A DNA stretch of 64,000 nucleotides from Rhynchopus sp. YZ270_cl-10 (lineage: Eukaryota; Euglenozoa; Diplonemea; Diplonemida; Diplonemidae): contig OZ037852.1 in assembly GCA_964035575.1 (NCBI GenBank), forward strand, positions 1,116,001 through 1,180,000, written 5' to 3'. Shown in pieces: positions 62,766-64,000 of the stretch. Position 1 is the stretch's first letter, and the number at the start of each line of letters is the position of its first letter. A model generated the notes under the pieces. That model ran no database searches. It saw only the letters and a list, made by a program, of their open reading frames with translations, and had not been told where the DNA came from. The position numbers and the translations under genes were made by a program.

Positions 62766-64000
62766 ATGTCGAAGCGATACGCAGACAGCACACCAAACCA
62801 GAACCCACCAAAAAGAAGAAAGCTTTCTGACAAGGACCTGCTGGAGGCTATCAAGAACGGCAACACCGCTGCCGTGCGGGCAGCACTCGAGAAGCTCTCC
62901 CCAGGCAGCAAAACGGAAACGGTCGCCTTCGAAGCTGTGCACGAGGCATGCAGAGGGAACCACAATGAATGCCTCGCACTGCTTCTTCCGTATGTCGAGA
63001 CAACGCAGATGGGCTTCGGGATCCTGCTGAGTGAGTGTGTCCACGCAGACCACACTGCGTGCACGGAGGTCCTCTTGCAGCATTGGAAGTCAGTCTGCAG
63101 CAAGGTCGCCTTTGCCCCACACGACTCCAAGGACAGTGCAGGTCAGACGTCGCGCCTTTGTCCAGCCATGTGGGAGGACCCTGCAGTGTGTCAGGTATTC
63201 ATCGGTGCAGGCGCAGATATCGAGACAAAGAACGACAAAGGGCGTTCGCCTCTGCTCTTGGCAAGCCGTTCAGGAGCACTCACAACTGTGAAGATGTTGG
63301 TCGAAGCAGGTGCGGATGTGCGTGCCACAGACGCCAAAAGAGCCACGTGTCTTATGTTTGCAGCGTATTATGGACACACCGATACTGTGCGCTATCTTGT
63401 GGGCTTGCCGGAGGTGGACCTGAACCACAGAGATACGAAGAGCAACACTGCGTTGCACCTTGCCGTACATCTAAACAATGCAGACGTGGTGGAGGTGCTC
63501 ATTGATGCAGGGGCAGACGTTGAGATAAAGGCTGAAGGACACTCGCCTCTGCACGTGGCTACCATTTCAGGACAACTCACAACAATGACGGAGTTGATAA
63601 AAGCAGGTGCGGATGTACGTGCCACAGACGCCAAAAGAGCCACGTGTCTTATCTTTGCAGCGTATCATGGACACACCGATACTGTGATATATCTTGTGGG
63701 CTTGCCGGAGGTAGACCTGAATCACCAAGGTTGCGAGAACTGCACTGCGTTGTACTTTGCTGTGAAGAGAAAACATGCAGACGTGGTGGAGGTGCTCATT
63801 GATGCAGGGGCAGACATTGAGACAAAGAATGATAAAGGACACTCGCCTCTGCACGGGGCTAGCATTTCAGGAGAACTCACAACAATGAAGCAGTTGGTCA
63901 AAGCAGGTGCGGATGTACGTGCCACAGACGCCAAAAGAGCCACGTGTCTTACCCTTGCAGCGTCTTTTGGACACACCGATACTGTGCGCTATCTTGTGTG
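62766..64000 (+). CDS. Ankyrin-repeat protein, 3' end outside the window
   Basis: An open frame from ATG at 62766 runs 411 codons to the window edge without a stop. After a basic, NLS-like start (SKRYADSTPNQNPPKRRKLS) come ankyrin repeats of 33 residues, from about residue 17 to the end. They are poorly conserved at first and regular from about residue 140. Typical pieces are ADIETKNDKGRSPLLLASRS, AGADVRATDAKRATCLMFAA and DTKSNTALHLAVHLNNADVV. The regular part is itself repeated every 99-100 codons (three ankyrin units), with near-identical DNA at 63306, 63603 and 63903. The function is a protein-interaction scaffold and the partner is unknown. Confidence 0.88.
   Translation, partial: MSKRYADSTPNQNPPKRRKLSDKDLLEAIKNGNTAAVRAALEKLSPGSKTETVAFEAVHEACRGNHNECLALLLPYVETTQMGFGILLSECVHADHTACTEVLLQHWKSVCSKVAFAPHDSKDSAGQTSRLCPAMWEDPAVCQVFIGAGADIETKNDKGRSPLLLASRSGALTTVKMLVEAGADVRATDAKRATCLMFAAYYGHTDTVRYLVGLPEVDLNHRDTKSNTALHLAVHLNNADVVEVLIDAGADVEIKAEGHSPLHVATISGQLTTMTELIKAGADVRATDAKRATCLIFAAYHGHTDTVIYLVGLPEVDLNHQGCENCTALYFAVKRKHADVVEVLIDAGADIETKNDKGHSPLHGASISGELTTMKQLVKAGADVRATDAKRATCLTLAASFGHTDTVRYLV

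Overview
The window is nuclear DNA of a unicellular eukaryote. The genes carry GT-AG introns and encode spliceosome-type proteins (an LSm6 homologue, a PUF60-like UHM factor), a formin, an FKBP-TPR co-chaperone, a PUB/UBA p97-adaptor-like protein and a Tim17/22/23-like mitochondrial protein. Spacers are full of long homopolymer runs and foldback DNA. I cannot place the organism at phylum level from this sequence.

Layout. 1-4.86 kb holds two foldback elements and short dispersed repeats. 4.87-8.87 kb is a seven-exon gene joining a GT-A-like and a GT-B (GT4-type) glycosyltransferase. 8.9-13.3 kb is non-coding and carries a 2.2-kb foldback element with a younger palindrome nested in one arm. 13.4-26.1 kb is gene-dense: guanylate-kinase-like protein, FKBP-TPR, PUF60-like factor (with a hAT-like element and a 135-unit GTACT array just upstream), LSm6 and a class-II-type formin in five exons. 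26.1-32.3 kb holds a Mutator-like element, a TTAA-flanked piggyBac-like element and one doubtful exon pair. 32.3-38.6 kb has a helical-repeat (PPR-like) protein, a PUB-UBA protein and a two-RRM protein. 38.8-41.8 kb is a foldback element. 42.0-47.3 kb has a small unknown gene and a 1519-residue protein made of two ammonium-transporter domains, an adenylate-cyclase domain and a decayed second cyclase-like domain. 47.4-53.8 kb is repeats only, including about 99 copies of GGGTACT. 54.0-55.4 kb is a membrane-anchored GDP-hexose phosphorylase. 55.4-59.8 kb is repeats. 59.8-60.8 kb is the Tim17-like gene. The window ends inside an ankyrin-repeat gene (62.77 kb onward).

Every gene I support lies on the plus strand. 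A short hairpin-bearing repeat, typically beginning AG|GTGACTAAGC, occurs at least 15 times, always on that same strand. It sits inside seven of the eight introns checked outside the glycosyltransferase gene, and it makes up most of one 71-nt intron of that gene. It is the best candidate here for an undescribed system: either an intron-generating (introner-like) element family or a structured splicing signal. A second candidate is a 176-180-bp, two-hairpin leader placed almost identically just upstream of the start codons of two unrelated genes.

No tRNA, rRNA, CRISPR array or viral element was recognised. Exon borders were read by eye from splice consensus, frame and protein homology and are untested by transcripts.
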